From NCBI GenBank assembly GCA_030612765.1, contig JAUWNG010000008.1, positions 1 through 53,687 on the forward strand: a stretch of DNA of 53,687 bases. The letters are read 5' to 3'. The position numbers and the translations under genes are program-made. The stretch's first letter is position 1. Each line of letters starts with the position of its first letter. Shown here piece after piece: positions 8,187 to 17,213 of this stretch. The notes under the pieces were generated by a model, which was given only the letters and a program-made list of their open reading frames with translations, did not search any database and had not been told where the DNA came from. Source of the stretch: Planctomycetota bacterium (GTDB lineage Bacteria > Planctomycetota > Planctomycetia > Pirellulales > Thermoguttaceae).

Positions 8187-11100
8187 ATGGCAAGCGCCGA
8201 GACGGCTGCCGATGCGTCGGACCGGATGTTGGAGTTGGTCGGACGCCTGGAGCGAACGGAAGGCTTCGCCGAGGTCGTCGAGAGTATGCGGGGGGGACAC
8301 GCGGCGACTCTGGACGGAGTCTGGGGATCGTCGTGCGCGCTGGCCGCGGCCGCTCTTGCCGCATACGCCCCCGCCACGCTGGTCATCGTTTGTCCGCTGG
8401 ACGAGCAGGTCGATGAGTTGATCGACGATCTGGCATTGTTCACCCGTTTGAAACCCGAGCGGTTCCCCGCCTGCGAGTCGCCGGAGTCGGCGGTCCCCGA
8501 CGAGGATTTTGGTCAGCGGGTGAGGCTGCTGAAACGGCTCGATGAGGTTAAGAATGTAGCACAGCCGCCCTCGGCTGTGCTGGGCGATTCTACACAGCCG
8601 GGGGCGGCTGTGCTACCGAAGATCATTGTCGCCGGCATCCAGGGTCTGCTGCAACCGGTTCCTAGCCGCGAGACGCTCGAGCGGCTGACCCGCACGTTCC
8701 GCGTGGGCGACACCGTGGCCATCGAGGATTTGCGCCGCTGGCTGGTGGAAAACGGTTTGGTGGGCACCCCCGCGGTCGAGCTTCCCGGCGAGTTCGCCGT
8801 CCGCGGCGGAATACTCGACGTTTTCGCACCCGACTGGGACGGGCCGGTTCGCATCGAGTTCTTCGGCGATCTGATCGAGTCGATCCGCCGGTTCGAGATC
8901 GCCAGCCAACGGAGCCTGGAATCGTTGAAAAACATCGACGTGACGATCGTCGGGTTGGAGGACGCCGACCGCGCCCATCTATCCGACCACCTGCCGCCGC
9001 AAAGTTGGTTCTTGCTCGTCGAGCCGATGGAATTGGAGCGGCAAGGGCGGCAGTACGTCGAGCGAATGGAATCGTCGCGGCTGCACACCGTTTCGGAAGT
9101 TCTGCGAGGCGCGTTCCGCTTCCCGTCGGTGACGGCCTCAGCCGTGGCTGCCGCGTCGCTGGAGACGACTTGCCGGCTGAGGATCGAGTCGGTCGAGCGT
9201 TTCAGCGGCGAGATCGGCCGGATTCGCGACGAATTGGACGAGGCCGCGGCGGGCCAGGAGGTGTTCGTCGTCTGCCAGACGGAGGCCGAAATCCGCCGGC
9301 TGCGTGAAATCTTCGCCTCGACCGCCGCCGCCCGCGATGGCCGGCTACACTTTCCCCTGGGCACTCTTTCGCACGGTTTCCGGTTGGTTTTGGAGCGGAC
9401 CGTGGTTCTCGGCAGCGGCGAATTGTTCCATCGGACCGAGCTGCGCCGTCCGCCCGGCCGCCGTCTGTCGCGGGCCATCGACAGCTTCCTCGAACTCCAC
9501 GAGGGAGAACTGGTGGTCCACGTCGGTCACGGCATTGCCCGCTACCGAGGGATGAAGCTGCTGGAAAAGAACGGGCAAGTCGAGGAACATCTGGAACTGG
9601 AGTTCCACGGCCGGACGAAGCTCTACGTGCCGACGACAAAGATCGGCCTGGTGCAGAAATACGTCGGCGGGTCGAAGGGCCGGGCAAAGCTGGCCAAGCT
9701 CGGCGGCCGACTCTGGGGAAGGCGCAAAGAGCGGGTAGAACGGTCAGTCGCCGATCTGGCCGCGGACATGCTCGACTTGCAGGCCGCACGGGCGTCGCGG
9801 CCGGGTATCGCCTACCCGCCGGACACCGAATGGCAGCGGGAGTTCGACGCCTCCTTCCCCTACCGGGAAACCGCCGATCAGTTGACCACCATCGACTCGA
9901 TCAAGCGCGATATGTGTCTCTCGCGGCCGATGGACCGCCTGCTTTGCGGCGACGTGGGCTACGGGAAGACCGAACTGGCGATGCGGGCGGCGTTCAAGGT
10001 CGTCGACGCCGGATACCAGGCGGCCGTGCTCGTGCCGACTACGCTTCTTTGCGAGCAGCACCTGCGGACCTTCACGTCGCGGATGGCGGAGTTTCCGTTC
10101 GAGATCGCCGCGCTGTCCCGCTTCGCCACGCGGCGGCAACAGAGCGAAATCGTCCGCCGGCTGGAGGAAGGCTCGATCGACGTGGTGATCGGCACGCACC
10201 GGCTCGTCCAGCCCGACGTCAGGTTCCGCAACCTCGGCCTGGTCGTCATCGACGAGGAACAGCGGTTCGGCGTCGAGGTGAAGGAGCGGCTGAAGGCGCT
10301 GCGGCAAACGGTCGACGTGCTGACGATGACCGCCACGCCCATCCCGCGGACGCTCCACATGGGACTGTTGGGACTGCGCGACATATCAAACCTTCAGACA
10401 CCGCCGGAAGACCGTCTGGCGGTCGAGACCCGCGTCGGAAGGTTCGACCCGGAGATGATCCGGCAGGCCGTCTTGAGGGAACTGAACCGAGGCGGGCAAA
10501 TCTTCTTCGTCCACAACCGCATCGAGGACATCGAGCCCCTCGCCAAACGGCTGCGGCAGATCGTGCCCGAGGCCAATCTGGCCGTCGCGCACGGTCGGAT
10601 GCACGAAAACGATCTGGAGCGGGTAATGCTCGATTTCCTCGATCGCCGCAGCGACCTGCTGCTGGCTACCACGATCATCGAGAGCGGGCTGGACATCCCC
10701 AACGCCAACACGATCTTCATCGACGAGGCCGACCGCTACGGACTGGCCGACTTGCACCAACTTCGCGGCCGAGTGGGGCGGTACAAACACCGCGCCTACT
10801 GTTATCTGTTGATCGACCCGAACAAAAACCTTTCGCCCAGCGCCGTCAAGCGGTTGCGGGCGATCGAGGAATACAGCCGCCTGGGCGCGGGATTCACTAT
10901 CGCCATGCGCGACCTGGAAATCCGCGGGGCGGGCAACATCCTCGGCTCGGAACAGAGTGGGCACATCGCCGCGGTCGGATATGAGTTGTACTGCAACCTG
11001 CTGGAAAACGCCGTGCGGCGCCTGAAACGATTGCCGCCGCGAAGCACGATCGAGGTGAACGTTGATCTGCCCGGCGAGGGCTACATTCCCCGCTCCTACG

Positions 11101-11471
11101 TACCCGACATGCGGCTGAAGCTCGACCTTTATCGGCGCATGGAGCGGGTTTCGGACGGTTCGGAACTGGCGGACATCGAGGCCGAGTTAATGGACCGATT
11201 CGGAAATCCACCCCCGCCGGTGCGGCACTCGTTGCAATTGGCCGAGGTCCGCATCGCCGCCCATCGCTGGGGAATCACTTCGATCAATTTGGAGGACAAT
11301 TACGTGGTATTTTGGTATTCGTCCGAGCAACGGATCCGCCGGTTGGCGGCCGCCGGCGGCGGCAGGCTTCGCATAGCCGATCGCCGCAGCGCCTATCTCC
11401 CGTTAGGGAAAGAAGTTACGGAACCGGCGGCAATTTTCGAGCGCGTGAAATCGCTGTTGCAGCGGGAGTGA
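8187..11471 (+). CDS. mfd: Transcription-repair coupling factor Mfd with an in-frame repeat insertion
   Basis: Mfd removes RNA polymerase stalled at DNA damage and recruits UvrA. The 1094-residue protein has a UvrB-like N-terminal module (SRETLERLTRTFRVGD), an RNA-polymerase-binding CarD-like domain near 430-495 (GELVVHVGHGIARYRGMK), a helicase core with Walker A GDVGYGKTE near 590 and DEEQRFG near 690, and a C-terminal TRCF domain. The start is ATG 8187; the frame is open further upstream, but only through a palindromic element. Residues about 124-143 (AQPPSAVLGDSTQPGAAVLP) are encoded by a family C repeat at 8556-8616 placed in frame between RLDEVKN and PKIIVAG, two segments that should be nearly adjacent. 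The gene otherwise looks intact. Confidence 0.95.
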   Translation: MASAETAADASDRMLELVGRLERTEGFAEVVESMRGGHAATLDGVWGSSCALAAAALAAYAPATLVIVCPLDEQVDELIDDLALFTRLKPERFPACESPESAVPDEDFGQRVRLLKRLDEVKNVAQPPSAVLGDSTQPGAAVLPKIIVAGIQGLLQPVPSRETLERLTRTFRVGDTVAIEDLRRWLVENGLVGTPAVELPGEFAVRGGILDVFAPDWDGPVRIEFFGDLIESIRRFEIASQRSLESLKNIDVTIVGLEDADRAHLSDHLPPQSWFLLVEPMELERQGRQYVERMESSRLHTVSEVLRGAFRFPSVTASAVAAASLETTCRLRIESVERFSGEIGRIRDELDEAAAGQEVFVVCQTEAEIRRLREIFASTAAARDGRLHFPLGTLSHGFRLVLERTVVLGSGELFHRTELRRPPGRRLSRAIDSFLELHEGELVVHVGHGIARYRGMKLLEKNGQVEEHLELEFHGRTKLYVPTTKIGLVQKYVGGSKGRAKLAKLGGRLWGRRKERVERSVADLAADMLDLQAARASRPGIAYPPDTEWQREFDASFPYRETADQLTTIDSIKRDMCLSRPMDRLLCGDVGYGKTELAMRAAFKVVDAGYQAAVLVPTTLLCEQHLRTFTSRMAEFPFEIAALSRFATRRQQSEIVRRLEEGSIDVVIGTHRLVQPDVRFRNLGLVVIDEEQRFGVEVKERLKALRQTVDVLTMTATPIPRTLHMGLLGLRDISNLQTPPEDRLAVETRVGRFDPEMIRQAVLRELNRGGQIFFVHNRIEDIEPLAKRLRQIVPEANLAVAHGRMHENDLERVMLDFLDRRSDLLLATTIIESGLDIPNANTIFIDEADRYGLADLHQLRGRVGRYKHRAYCYLLIDPNKNLSPSAVKRLRAIEEYSRLGAGFTIAMRDLEIRGAGNILGSEQSGHIAAVGYELYCNLLENAVRRLKRLPPRSTIEVNVDLPGEGYIPRSYVPDMRLKLDLYRRMERVSDGSELADIEAELMDRFGNPPPPVRHSLQLAEVRIAAHRWGITSINLEDNYVVFWYSSEQRIRRLAAAGGGRLRIADRRSAYLPLGKEVTEPAAIFERVKSLLQRE
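8556..8616. repeat. Palindromic element family C inside mfd
   Basis: GTAGCACAGCCGCCCTCGGC and its inverted end GGGGGCGGCTGTGCTAC enclose a short spacer, 61 bp in all. It reads through without stop or frameshift as about 20 residues of Mfd. Other copies are at 25552-25622 (3' end of nuoH) and 29344-29413; half copies are at 52070-52093 and near 20260-20275. Confidence 0.9.
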
Positions 11472-11496
11472 TACTGTGTCTATAATCCCGCCCGCC

Positions 11497-11628
11497 ACCA
11501 GCCCGTTGAAAAAGTCGGTTTCCGAGAGTTCGGGTGCCACTGCTGGCTTGTCCAGCAGTGTTTCCCCGGGGATTTCTCCCCGCACTGCTGGGCAAGCCAG
11601 CAGTGGCGCCCTTTTTCAACGGGCTGCT
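11497..11628. repeat. Palindromic element family A, copy 3
   Basis: Same orientation as copy 1, starting about 26 bp after the mfd stop and ending about 36 bp before the next start codon. The arms are CAGCCCGTTGAAAAAG and CTTTTTCAACGGGCTGCT. Confidence 0.9.
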
Positions 11629-11664
11629 ACACCATTCCGAAAAATGCTTAATAGGTGAGATTCC

Positions 11665-12912
11665 GTGCGTCGCCATCATACATCTTCTCGGATATACTTC
11701 GTCGCGTTTCTGATTGCCGCATTCTCCGGGCAATGGTGCGCGGCCCAATCTTGGCCGAACACCGGACGGGAGAGCGACCAGCGCTCGGTTGTTCCCAAAC
11801 CTCCCGAGCGGCCCGCGCCGGCGTCGCGGCCTCCCTCCTGGCCCGGCAGGAAAGGCGAATCGTCGCCGTGGGTTCCGCCCGAGAAGAGGATACGGCAGCC
11901 GCAAACCGAAACAACACCGGGAAACAATTTGAAGCCGTGTCCCGGCACGACGATTATTGCCCGCGTCGGTTCGGAGGTGATTTTGGAGAGCGACGTCCTC
12001 GGCGCGGTCAACGAAGTGATCGAAAAGAACAAGGACAGCATCCCGCCCGACCAATTGGAGGCGCAGCGCACGATGCTGATTATACAAAGGCTGAAAAGCC
12101 ACATCGAGGCCAAGCTGATCCTTCAGGACGCCAAACGCACGATTCCGCCCGAGGGATGGGTGCGCGTCCAGGAACAATTGAAAAAGGAATTCGAGGAAAA
12201 CCAATTAAAAAAGATGATCCAAAGCGCCGGGGTCAACACCCGGCACGAGTTGGATCTGAAGCTCCGTGCGCTGGGTACCTCGTTGGATCAGGAAAAGCGG
12301 GCCTTCTGCGAACGCACCTTGGCGCAGCAGTGGATCCAACAGCAAGTCAAACGCAACAAGGAAATCACCTACGAGCGGATGATCGGTTACTATCACACGC
12401 ACCTGGACGAGTTCGCTCATCCGGCCAGGGCGCGGTGGGAAGAACTGATTGTCCGCTACTCGGATTGTCCCAGCAAGGCCGCGGCCCGTGATGCGCTGGC
12501 GCGGCTGGGCAACCAGGTGTTGGCCGGCGCGCCGCTGGCCGAAGTGGCCAAACGCGGCTCCGGCGGACCAACCGCGGCCGACGGCGGCCGACGCCGATGG
12601 ACCACCAAGGGGAGCCTGGTCTGCGAAGAACTCGATCGGGCGCTGTTCAGTCTGCCGATCGGCCAGCTTAGCCCGATCATCGAAGGTTCCAGCGGGTGGC
12701 ATATAGTCCGCGTGATCGAGCGCGAAGAGACGAGCGTCACGCCGTTCCGGGAGGCCCAGGTTGGAATCCGCGAAAAAATCGTCCGCAAGAAAACGGAAGA
12801 GCAGTTCCGCGAGTACATGGCCAAACTCAATGCCCAAACTCCGGTGTGGACGATCTTCGACAAAGCCGACGGCCAGCCGTTGATCTCCAATCGCAACGAG
12901 CAGCGCCGGTGA
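11665..12912 (+). CDS. SurA/PrsA-like parvulin peptidyl-prolyl isomerase, exported
   Basis: The GTG start at 11665 has AGGTGAG about six bases upstream and opens a signal peptide (IYFVAFLIAAFSGQWCAAQ). The 415-residue protein has a SurA-type N-terminal chaperone region (ARVGSEVILESDVLGAVNEV) and a helical part, then a parvulin domain at about 255-350 (RARWEELIVRYSD, LVCEELDRALFSLPIGQLSP, GWHIVRVIEREE). Such proteins assist folding of secreted and outer-membrane proteins in the periplasm. A Pro/Arg-rich linker of about 60 residues separates the signal peptide from the chaperone region. The family call is good; which clients it serves is unknown. Confidence 0.88.
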   Translation: MRRHHTSSRIYFVAFLIAAFSGQWCAAQSWPNTGRESDQRSVVPKPPERPAPASRPPSWPGRKGESSPWVPPEKRIRQPQTETTPGNNLKPCPGTTIIARVGSEVILESDVLGAVNEVIEKNKDSIPPDQLEAQRTMLIIQRLKSHIEAKLILQDAKRTIPPEGWVRVQEQLKKEFEENQLKKMIQSAGVNTRHELDLKLRALGTSLDQEKRAFCERTLAQQWIQQQVKRNKEITYERMIGYYHTHLDEFAHPARARWEELIVRYSDCPSKAAARDALARLGNQVLAGAPLAEVAKRGSGGPTAADGGRRRWTTKGSLVCEELDRALFSLPIGQLSPIIEGSSGWHIVRVIEREETSVTPFREAQVGIREKIVRKKTEEQFREYMAKLNAQTPVWTIFDKADGQPLISNRNEQRR

Positions 12913-12945
12913 CTATTCAGGGTGACGCTTTCCGCAACAGAAACT

Positions 12946-13051
12946 ATTTAGCCCCGGGTGAATACACCCGGGGTACGGTGTAGTGTGTCCAACCGCTCTT
13001 CCCCGCCGTGTATTCACGGCGGGCTAAATGAATGATTTCAAAACACGCTCT
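12946..13051. repeat. Palindromic element family B, copy 2
   Basis: TTAGCCCCGGGTGAATACAC with its inverted half, then CCGCCGTGTATTCACGGCGG and a degenerate right outer arm (ACACGCTCT). The left outer arm is not clear. It lies between the isomerase gene and csrA. Confidence 0.85.
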
Positions 13052-13143
13052 GAGGGTCGCTACATCTTGCCGAGATGGAATCCACGACACCTTTCCAGGC
13101 AGATTTCTTGACCCATAAGCCCTTGTTGAGGTTTTTTCGCTAG

Positions 13144-13172
13144 TTTACCGTGCTTTTCCGATCCGATACATT
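13144..13172 (+). promoter_or_regulatory. Candidate promoter for csrA-mqnD
   Basis: TTTACC at 13144-13149 and TACATT at 13167-13172 are 17 bases apart and each matches the sigma-70 consensus at four of six positions. The leader to csrA would be about 90 bases. This is a moderate-quality match only. Confidence 0.35.
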
Positions 13173-13271
13173 CTGTGTGTATTGCCATGAACCGAGCAGG
13201 TGGTTCGGATCAATATCCGATCAACCGACACCGACAGAGGCCAACGCCCAACAATTCGGAAGGAGCCGCCG

Positions 13272-13469
13272 ATGCTTGTTTTATCTCGACAGCGTGATGA
13301 AAGCATCGTGATCGGCGACAATGTCGTGGTGACGATCGTCGATATTCGGGGCGACAAGGTCCGCTTGGGAATCGATGCCCCCGGCGAGATCCCGGTCCAC
13401 CGTCAGGAGGTATACGAGGCGATCCAGCGGGAAAATCGCAAGTCGGGCCAGCGGAGTGAATCACGGTGA
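13272..13469 (+). CDS. csrA: CsrA, post-transcriptional regulator (first of two)
   Basis: CsrA dimers bind GGA-containing hairpins in mRNA leaders and block or promote translation. The 65-residue protein starts [20 protein letters not shown] and contains VRLGIDAP and [12 protein letters not shown], all hallmarks of the family; the Arg in the last motif belongs to the RNA-binding face. The start is ATG 13272, with GGAAGGAG 7 bases upstream. The frame upstream lacks family similarity. Its stop overlaps the mqnD start (GTGA, 13466-13469), so CsrA and a menaquinone enzyme are translationally coupled. A paralogue lies at 30632-30862. Confidence 0.95.
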   Translation: MLVLSRQRDESIVIGDNVVVTIVDIRGDKVRLGIDAPGEIPVHRQEVYEAIQRENRKSGQRSESR

Positions 13470-14326
13470 GCTTGCCCGAACTGCAAATTCGCGTCGGCCA
13501 TAGTCCCGACGCCGACGACGCATTCATGTTCTACGCCCTGGCAAAGGGCAAGATCGACACGGGTCGGTATCGCTTCGAGCATGAACTGGTCGACATCGAG
13601 ACGCTCAACCGCCGGGCGCTTACTGGAGAGTTGGAACTTACGGCCGTCAGCCTTCACGCCTACGCTTATCTGGACGACATTTATACCCTTTGTTCGTGCG
13701 GGGCGAGCATGGGCGACCGATACGGCCCGATGGTCGTCGCACGGCGAAGTATGACGCTCGGCGAGTTGGCCGGAGCGGAAACGGCCGTGCCAGGGCTGCG
13801 CACCACCGCCTATCTCGCGCTGCGGCTTTGCCTGGGCGTCGATTTCCGGCACGTAGTCGTTCCCTTCGACCGGATCCTGGATGCCGTGGCCGAGGGCGAA
13901 TATCAGGGGCGGCGCATCGACGCCGGACTGATAATCCACGAAGGCCAACTGACCTACGCCGACCAACGGCTCCAGTTGATCGTCGATACGGGCAAGTGGT
14001 GGTTCGAGCGGACCGGCCTGCCCTTGCCGCTGGGGGCGAACGCGATCCGCCGCGACCTGGGCGCGGAAGCGATTGGCGACGTACATCGACTGCTGCACGA
14101 AAGCATCGCGTATGGCCTGGAGCACCGCGAGGAGGCGTTGGATTACGCCATGAGTTTCTCGCGGGGGTTGGATCGCTCGAAGGCCGACCGATTCGTCGAC
14201 ATGTACGTCAACCAGTGGACGTTGGATCTCGGGCCGGTCGGCCGTCGGGCCGTCGCCCGATTGTTGGCCGAGGGGCACGCCGCCGGAGTCATTCCACGGC
14301 TCGTCGTGCCGGAGTTCGTGGAGTGA
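13466..14326 (+). CDS. mqnD: 1,4-dihydroxy-6-naphthoate synthase MqnD (futalosine menaquinone pathway)
   Basis: MqnD converts cyclic dehypoxanthine futalosine to 1,4-dihydroxy-6-naphthoate in the futalosine route to menaquinone. The 286-residue protein has the periplasmic-binding-like fold and family motifs [20 protein letters not shown] near the start, [23 protein letters not shown] and [12 protein letters not shown]. The start is GTG 13466, overlapping the csrA stop by 4 bp, and the length is normal for the family. The gene supports a menaquinone-based respiratory chain, which fits the complex I cluster downstream. No other mqn gene is visible in the window. Confidence 0.92.
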   Translation: MSLPELQIRVGHSPDADDAFMFYALAKGKIDTGRYRFEHELVDIETLNRRALTGELELTAVSLHAYAYLDDIYTLCSCGASMGDRYGPMVVARRSMTLGELAGAETAVPGLRTTAYLALRLCLGVDFRHVVVPFDRILDAVAEGEYQGRRIDAGLIIHEGQLTYADQRLQLIVDTGKWWFERTGLPLPLGANAIRRDLGAEAIGDVHRLLHESIAYGLEHREEALDYAMSFSRGLDRSKADRFVDMYVNQWTLDLGPVGRRAVARLLAEGHAAGVIPRLVVPEFVE

Positions 14327-14347
14327 TTGTCCGACAAACCGTTGCCG

Positions 14348-15718
14348 TCAGTCTAGCTGCGGGAGTCTGTGCAAGAGCACTTCCTGGATGAAGTCCCGTG
14401 CAATTTGCGCGGCCGGAACGTGGTTGTCTTGCGCTTCGCTGTTCAAACTCACGTCGTACCTTTTCCTTGCCAACCCGTCCTCGCGGATAATGATTTCCCG
14501 GAGCGTGGGGTACGTCACGTTCCCTCCCGAAAGCCGCTCTGCATCCTCGCCAGTCTGAGACTCGCTCACCAACAGACACACGCTGGGTTCGCCGCGTTCG
14601 TCGGGTTGGTCGAGATCCGACCAGAAATGCTTACCGAAGAAGAAGAAATAGGTCGGGCACCGCCGGCCCTTGTGGAAGCGGAGCGTAAAGAGCCATGTCT
14701 TGCTGACGCTGCTTCCGCTGCGGATCAGCTCCCAGCCGGACTCGTCGATCACTTCGTAACGCCGCGTCTGGATGTCTACATCGGTTGACATCCGCGTTAT
14801 CAGCGCCGCACAACGTTCAAATTCATATCGCACTTCTTCAACCACTCTTAGCCAGCGAAGGTAGCTCAGACGTCGCCGCTCGGCAACCTGAGCGACCGTT
14901 TGGCCGACAAGTTCTACCGCCCACTGGCTTCTCGCATCCTCTTCTTGCTGCACGTTCAGATACTTATCGAGGGTGGATATTGCCCGCAACGTGACGAGTT
15001 GGATCAGCGGATTGAAGTCTCCTTCATCCGCTTGTTCCAATGCCGCCAGATAGTCCTTTCGGTCTTCGGGACGGATGATTGCGCAAGTCAGCCCGTGATG
15101 AAAGAGCAGCAGATCCTGCCACAAACGCGCCATGCGTCCGTTACCGTCCAGAAACGGGTGAATCCTCGCAATCGACCAATGCGCCCAACTGGCGAGCACC
15201 GTTGGGGCCACATTGCCGGGCTGCGCCAGTTGCCTGAAAAGGCAGTCTATCAGGTCCGGTACTTCAGCGTCGTCGGGAGGTTGATGCTTGGCGCCGCGGA
15301 TCATCACCTGCTCGTCTCGAAACCGCCCGGCGGAATCGTCATTGATGCCAGTGAGCAGGGTGCGATGGACGACAAGAAACTTGGCGACGTCATGCGCGTC
15401 GGCCAGACCAAGGTTATTGAGTTCCTCGATTCCTTTTCCAAGGTTGATTGCCTCGGTAGCTTCACGTCTCCGGCGTGGCTCAGCGACGGCGTGTCCCACC
15501 TTCAAGATTTCGATCGTCTCCCGCAAGTCGAGCGTGTTTCCCTCGATCGCGTTGCTGGTGTAGACACGCTCGCCGAGAATATCACGGCGAACCCGCTCGA
15601 CCACCTGCGAAGCTAGCGGCCGAATATCGTTGACCTTCCCGGCTGCCAGGCGGATATCCTCAAGCAATGCCTCGGTCGTTGCGTTGGTCTGTATGTCATC
15701 CAATTGGGTCAACTGCAC
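14348..15718 (-). CDS. Fic family protein (AMPylation enzyme) with N-terminal inhibitory motif
   Basis: Fic enzymes usually transfer AMP from ATP to a protein hydroxyl. The active-site motif HPFLDGNGRMAR is complete at residues 187-198. The self-inhibitory helix S-x-x-x-E-G is seen as SNAIEG at 55-60, so this is a class II Fic protein that keeps itself off. The start is taken as GTG 15718 because GGGAGG lies six bases upstream; the frame runs on to 15850 without a ribosome site. The protein has 456 residues. After about residue 260 it continues with a region containing RRLSYLRWLRVVEEVRYEFE, then a C-terminal part I do not recognise (YFFFFGKHFWSDLDQP). No partner antitoxin gene is adjacent. 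The target is unknown. Confidence 0.9.
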   Translation of the reverse strand: MQLTQLDDIQTNATTEALLEDIRLAAGKVNDIRPLASQVVERVRRDILGERVYTSNAIEGNTLDLRETIEILKVGHAVAEPRRRREATEAINLGKGIEELNNLGLADAHDVAKFLVVHRTLLTGINDDSAGRFRDEQVMIRGAKHQPPDDAEVPDLIDCLFRQLAQPGNVAPTVLASWAHWSIARIHPFLDGNGRMARLWQDLLLFHHGLTCAIIRPEDRKDYLAALEQADEGDFNPLIQLVTLRAISTLDKYLNVQQEEDARSQWAVELVGQTVAQVAERRRLSYLRWLRVVEEVRYEFERCAALITRMSTDVDIQTRRYEVIDESGWELIRSGSSVSKTWLFTLRFHKGRRCPTYFFFFGKHFWSDLDQPDERGEPSVCLLVSESQTGEDAERLSGGNVTYPTLREIIIREDGLARKRYDVSLNSEAQDNHVPAAQIARDFIQEVLLHRLPQLD

Positions 15719-15842
15719 GGTTTTCCTCCCAACGCCGCGCAAAGCGCTCCCATGGGCGACAACTGCGAGACGGCGTACTATACCGCAAGTGTCGCAAAAC
15801 GGCAAGCGGGAATGCACCCCAGTTCCGGCTTGCCGGCTGCAC

Positions 15843-16418
15843 TTACCCAAAATAATCCGGTTCGTTGCCCGACCGCCACTTGATGTTGCAGCCGAGGCTT
15901 GGCTTCTGATTGGCCGAGACAGGCCGGTTTTCCAACACGGCGTCCAAGGCCGCGCGGAGGTCCTCGCCGGTCACTTCGCCGCCGCCGGGCCGGCTCGAGT
16001 CCATCTGGCCACGGTAGACGAGCTTCCGCTGCCGGTCGAACACGTAGTAATCCGGAGTGCAGGCCGCTCGATACGCCTTGGCGACTTCCTGGCTCTCGTC
16101 GTACAGATAGGGGAAACTGTAGCGGCGACGCTTGACTTCCTTGGCCATATTTTCGGGTGAGTCCTCGGGATAGGCGGCCGTGTCGTTGGAATTGATCCCC
16201 ACCACGGCCACTCCCCGCTGTTGATAATCCGCGGCCAGCCGGGCAAGGCCGTCGGCCACGTGGATCACGTAGGGGCAGTGGTTGCACATAAAGACGACCA
16301 AAAGCGCCGGCGAGTCGGCGAAATCGGACAGCGAAACCATTTTTCCGCTGACGTCGGGCAGCGAGAAATCGGGCGCCTTCACGCCCAAATCGACCATCGT
16401 ACTGGCTGTTTTGACCAT
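15843..16418 (-). CDS. Thioredoxin-fold, peroxiredoxin-like protein
   Basis: The 191-residue protein has the AhpC/TSA-type opening LGVKAPDFSLPDVSGKMVSL and the active-site motif CNHCPY with Cys45 and Cys48, then VVGINSNDTAAYPEDSPENM. This matches the PRX-like subgroup common in planctomycetes and other bacteria, a cytoplasmic thiol reductase or peroxidase; the substrate is unknown. The start is ATG 16418 with AAGGAG seven bases upstream; a GTG one codon earlier is possible. There is no signal peptide. It lies between the Fic gene and a toxin-antitoxin pair with gaps of more than 70 bp, so it is probably its own unit. Confidence 0.88.
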   Translation of the reverse strand: MVKTASTMVDLGVKAPDFSLPDVSGKMVSLSDFADSPALLVVFMCNHCPYVIHVADGLARLAADYQQRGVAVVGINSNDTAAYPEDSPENMAKEVKRRRYSFPYLYDESQEVAKAYRAACTPDYYVFDRQRKLVYRGQMDSSRPGGGEVTGEDLRAALDAVLENRPVSANQKPSLGCNIKWRSGNEPDYFG

Positions 16419-16491
16419 CACAAATCTCCTTGGTTATCTTGACTGATGGATTATACCGTCCATGGCAAGGGGCGCGTTCACGACAAGAGGA

Positions 16492-16839
16492 TCAGAACGG
16501 CAGGTAAGCGATGGTGTTTTTCCACTCCTCCGGTTCCGACGCCCGAGCGATCAACTCGATATCCTTGACATACTGCCCAATTGAGCCGCGAAGCTGATGG
16601 CCGAAGACAAGTCCGATAAACGGCCGCCCTTGACGCTGCCAAGATTCAGCAAGGGCTTTGAACCGGATGTCCTGAGTAAAGACTACCCGTCCGAGTTCAT
16701 TTGCCCTTTGCAGAAGGTCATGGTCCGGCAGTTCTTCGGCGCGATCTTCGATTGCCGTTAGGACGTCGATCCCACGGCGACGAAGCTGGTCGGTAATCGG
16801 CCAAGGAACATGAACATCCATGTACAAGGCAACGGCCAT
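16492..16839 (-). CDS. DUF5615 PIN-like toxin of a DUF433/DUF5615 pair
   Basis: A 115-residue protein with the DUF5615 pattern: MDVHVPWPITDQLRRRGIDV at the start (Asp near residue 8), then VVFTQDIRF, where the second Asp lies, and GRPFIGLVF. DUF5615 proteins have a PIN-like nuclease fold and are toxins of type II systems. Its ATG follows directly on the TAG of the DUF433 gene (stop and start abut), which means tight coupling. The acidic residues look preserved, so the toxin may be active. The cleavage target is not known. Confidence 0.85.
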   Translation of the reverse strand: MAVALYMDVHVPWPITDQLRRRGIDVLTAIEDRAEELPDHDLLQRANELGRVVFTQDIRFKALAESWQRQGRPFIGLVFGHQLRGSIGQYVKDIELIARASEPEEWKNTIAYLPF

Positions 16840-17154
16840 CTACATCAGTCCCTTGGCTCTCATACGGACCACGAACGGCGGGGGAGGGGAATGAGTTGCT
16901 GCCGTTTCAACTTGCTTTAGTTCGGCCGCAATCTCCCGGTCGATTTCCTCCTGATGATCGAAATAGTAGGCCATCGCCGCATGGGCCTCCGCGGGGGTCA
17001 GATACGGATGTTGACGACACATCTCATCGACCGACCAGCCGTAGGCCAAATAGTCCATGGCTATCTGAGCCACCCGCACCCTGGACGTCCGCCGCAGATA
17101 TGCCGGCGCGCCTTCCGGCTTCTCGATATGAACAGACGCCACGTCCACGGACAT
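16840..17154 (-). CDS. DUF433 antitoxin
   Basis: A 104-residue protein with the DUF433 helix-turn-helix pattern: RVRVAQIAMDYLAYGWSVDE, then HPYLTPAEAHAAMAYYFDHQ. DUF433 proteins bind DNA and neutralise the DUF5615 toxin next to them. The start is ATG 17154, with GGAGA about eight bases upstream. It is the first gene of the pair; antitoxin first is the usual order and allows autorepression. The N-terminal 20 residues precede the conserved part. Confidence 0.85.
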   Translation of the reverse strand: MSVDVASVHIEKPEGAPAYLRRTSRVRVAQIAMDYLAYGWSVDEMCRQHPYLTPAEAHAAMAYYFDHQEEIDREIAAELKQVETAATHSPPPPFVVRMRAKGLM

Positions 17155-17213
17155 TGCTTTGTCTCCATGCGGAGCACTCTAATCGCTAAAATTCCTTACT
17201 GACGTAGTGTACC

